7,227 bases of DNA. It comes from an uncultured Altererythrobacter sp. GTDB taxonomy: Bacteria; Pseudomonadota; Alphaproteobacteria; Sphingomonadales; Sphingomonadaceae. The translations under genes and the position numbers were made by a program. The notes beneath the pieces are model-generated. The model searched no databases and had not been told where the DNA came from. It was given only the letters and a program-made list of their open reading frames with translations. Positions 6,583-7,227 of the stretch are shown piece by piece. Each line of letters begins with the position of its first letter. The first letter of the stretch is position 1. Location: NCBI GenBank assembly GCA_938009055.1, contig CALLIO010000249.1, positions 1 to 7,227 of the forward strand, given 5' to 3'.

Positions 6583-7227
6583 ATGAAACGCACCCATCTA
6601 CCTTTGAACGCCTTGCGCGTTTACGACGCAGCCGCGCGGCATCTCTCGTTCACGCGGGCCGCTGACGAGCTGGCGGTTACGCCTGCAGCCGTGGGTCAGC
6701 AGATCCGCGCGCTGGAGGATCATCTGGGCGTTGTGCTGTTTCGCCGCACTTCCAAAGGCTTGGAGCTAACGCCTGAGGGGATTGCGGGGCTCGATTCCTT
6801 GCGCGAAGGGTTCTTGCGGTTTGAAGAAAGCGTGCAGGCGATGCAGGCGGGGCAGGCGTCAGATCGCTATACAATTGCCGCGCCGCGTGAATTTTACGCG
6901 CAATGGCTGTCCTTGCGGCTGGCCGAATATCAGGCGGCCAATCCAGAGGTGCAATATCATCTGGTGGCCGATGAGAATGCCGATTTCACCGAGGCTAATC
7001 TCGATCTGGCGATCCGGCTGGTTGATGGGCCGGGCGAGCTTGAGGGCGTGCAATTGGCACCCGCTGAACGCGTGACTGTCGCTGCTCCTGGCGCGCCAGA
7101 GGTATGGATCAAATGGCCTGCGGCAACCTTGCCCGAAGGGGCCAAGACCACGATCAAGGCGGGCAATCCGGGCCAAGCGCTCAGCTCAGCGATTGCGGGG
7201 CTCGGGCGCACCGTATTGCCCAAGCCG
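6583..7227 (+). CDS. LysR-family transcriptional regulator, GcvA-like (3' end missing)
   Basis: A DNA-binding regulator, 215 residues present, frame still open at the window edge; LysR proteins usually have about 300. The N-terminal winged helix-turn-helix spans about 7-65, with LNALRVYDAAARHLSFTRAA closely matching the GcvA group, then VTPAAVGQQIRALEDHLG and LFRR. A linker helix follows to about 92. The effector-binding domain begins near 95 (YTIAAPREFYAQWL) and includes NLDLAIRLVDGPGELEGV, matching the GcvA pattern. The stretch after this looks shortened: the motif SAIAGLG starts at about residue 202, whereas by my recollection the equivalent in E. coli GcvA is near 229. The GcvA likeness concerns the family branch and does not show control of glycine cleavage. 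There is no Shine-Dalgarno sequence before the ATG. It is transcribed away from the DUF1036 gene, which is its most likely target besides itself. Confidence 0.9.
   Translation, partial: MKRTHLPLNALRVYDAAARHLSFTRAADELAVTPAAVGQQIRALEDHLGVVLFRRTSKGLELTPEGIAGLDSLREGFLRFEESVQAMQAGQASDRYTIAAPREFYAQWLSLRLAEYQAANPEVQYHLVADENADFTEANLDLAIRLVDGPGELEGVQLAPAERVTVAAPGAPEVWIKWPAATLPEGAKTTIKAGNPGQALSSAIAGLGRTVLPKP

Noticed and set aside
1..7227. A defence, mobile or otherwise novel multi-gene system
   Set aside because: No nuclease, helicase, reverse transcriptase, integrase, transposase, toxin-antitoxin or CRISPR signature is seen; most genes are ordinary chromosomal families with no sign of a shared function beyond the LysR/DUF1036 pair.

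Overview
The window looks like chromosomal DNA from an alphaproteobacterium, most likely Sphingomonadales and plausibly an Erythrobacter-type genus. This rests on moderately high GC, the style of the ApaG and S9-peptidase proteins, and the pairing of a DUF1036-type secreted protein with a GcvA-like LysR regulator. The taxonomic call is inference from protein style, not a database match. I see no RNA genes, CRISPR array, integrase, transposase or phage genes.

Layout. (1) Bases 1-1161, + strand: the C-terminal 386 residues of a SulP-family anion transporter ending in a STAS domain; its start lies outside the window. (2) Bases 1162-1341: a gap whose first 80 bases are packed with consecutive inverted repeats, a candidate REP-like intergenic element. 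(3) 1342-1947, +: a DsbA-fold protein of the 2-hydroxychromene-2-carboxylate isomerase / kappa-GST family. (4) 2000-4159, +: an exported S9 (prolyl-oligopeptidase family) serine peptidase with a full Ser-Asp-His triad and a TTG start. (5) 4261-4662, +: apaG. (6) 4687-6444, - strand, convergent with apaG across 24 bases: a secreted, cysteine-rich 585-residue protein with a glycine-rich middle region and two tandem DUF1036-like units. (7) 6445-6582: a divergent promoter region. (8) 6583 to the window end, +: a LysR-type regulator cut off by the edge.

How the genes relate. The four rightward genes are separated by 52 to 180 bases and share no obvious pathway, so they look like independently transcribed neighbours rather than one operon. 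The most suggestive functional link is the divergent pair: LysR-type regulators often control the gene transcribed away from them, so the secreted DUF1036 protein is the natural candidate target.

No gene-free stretch exceeds 300 bases. The items most worth a second look are the internal duplication and cysteine pattern of the DUF1036 protein, the inverted-repeat cluster after the transporter gene, and the LysR protein's apparently shortened effector domain. I do not see convincing evidence of a wholly new multi-gene system here.
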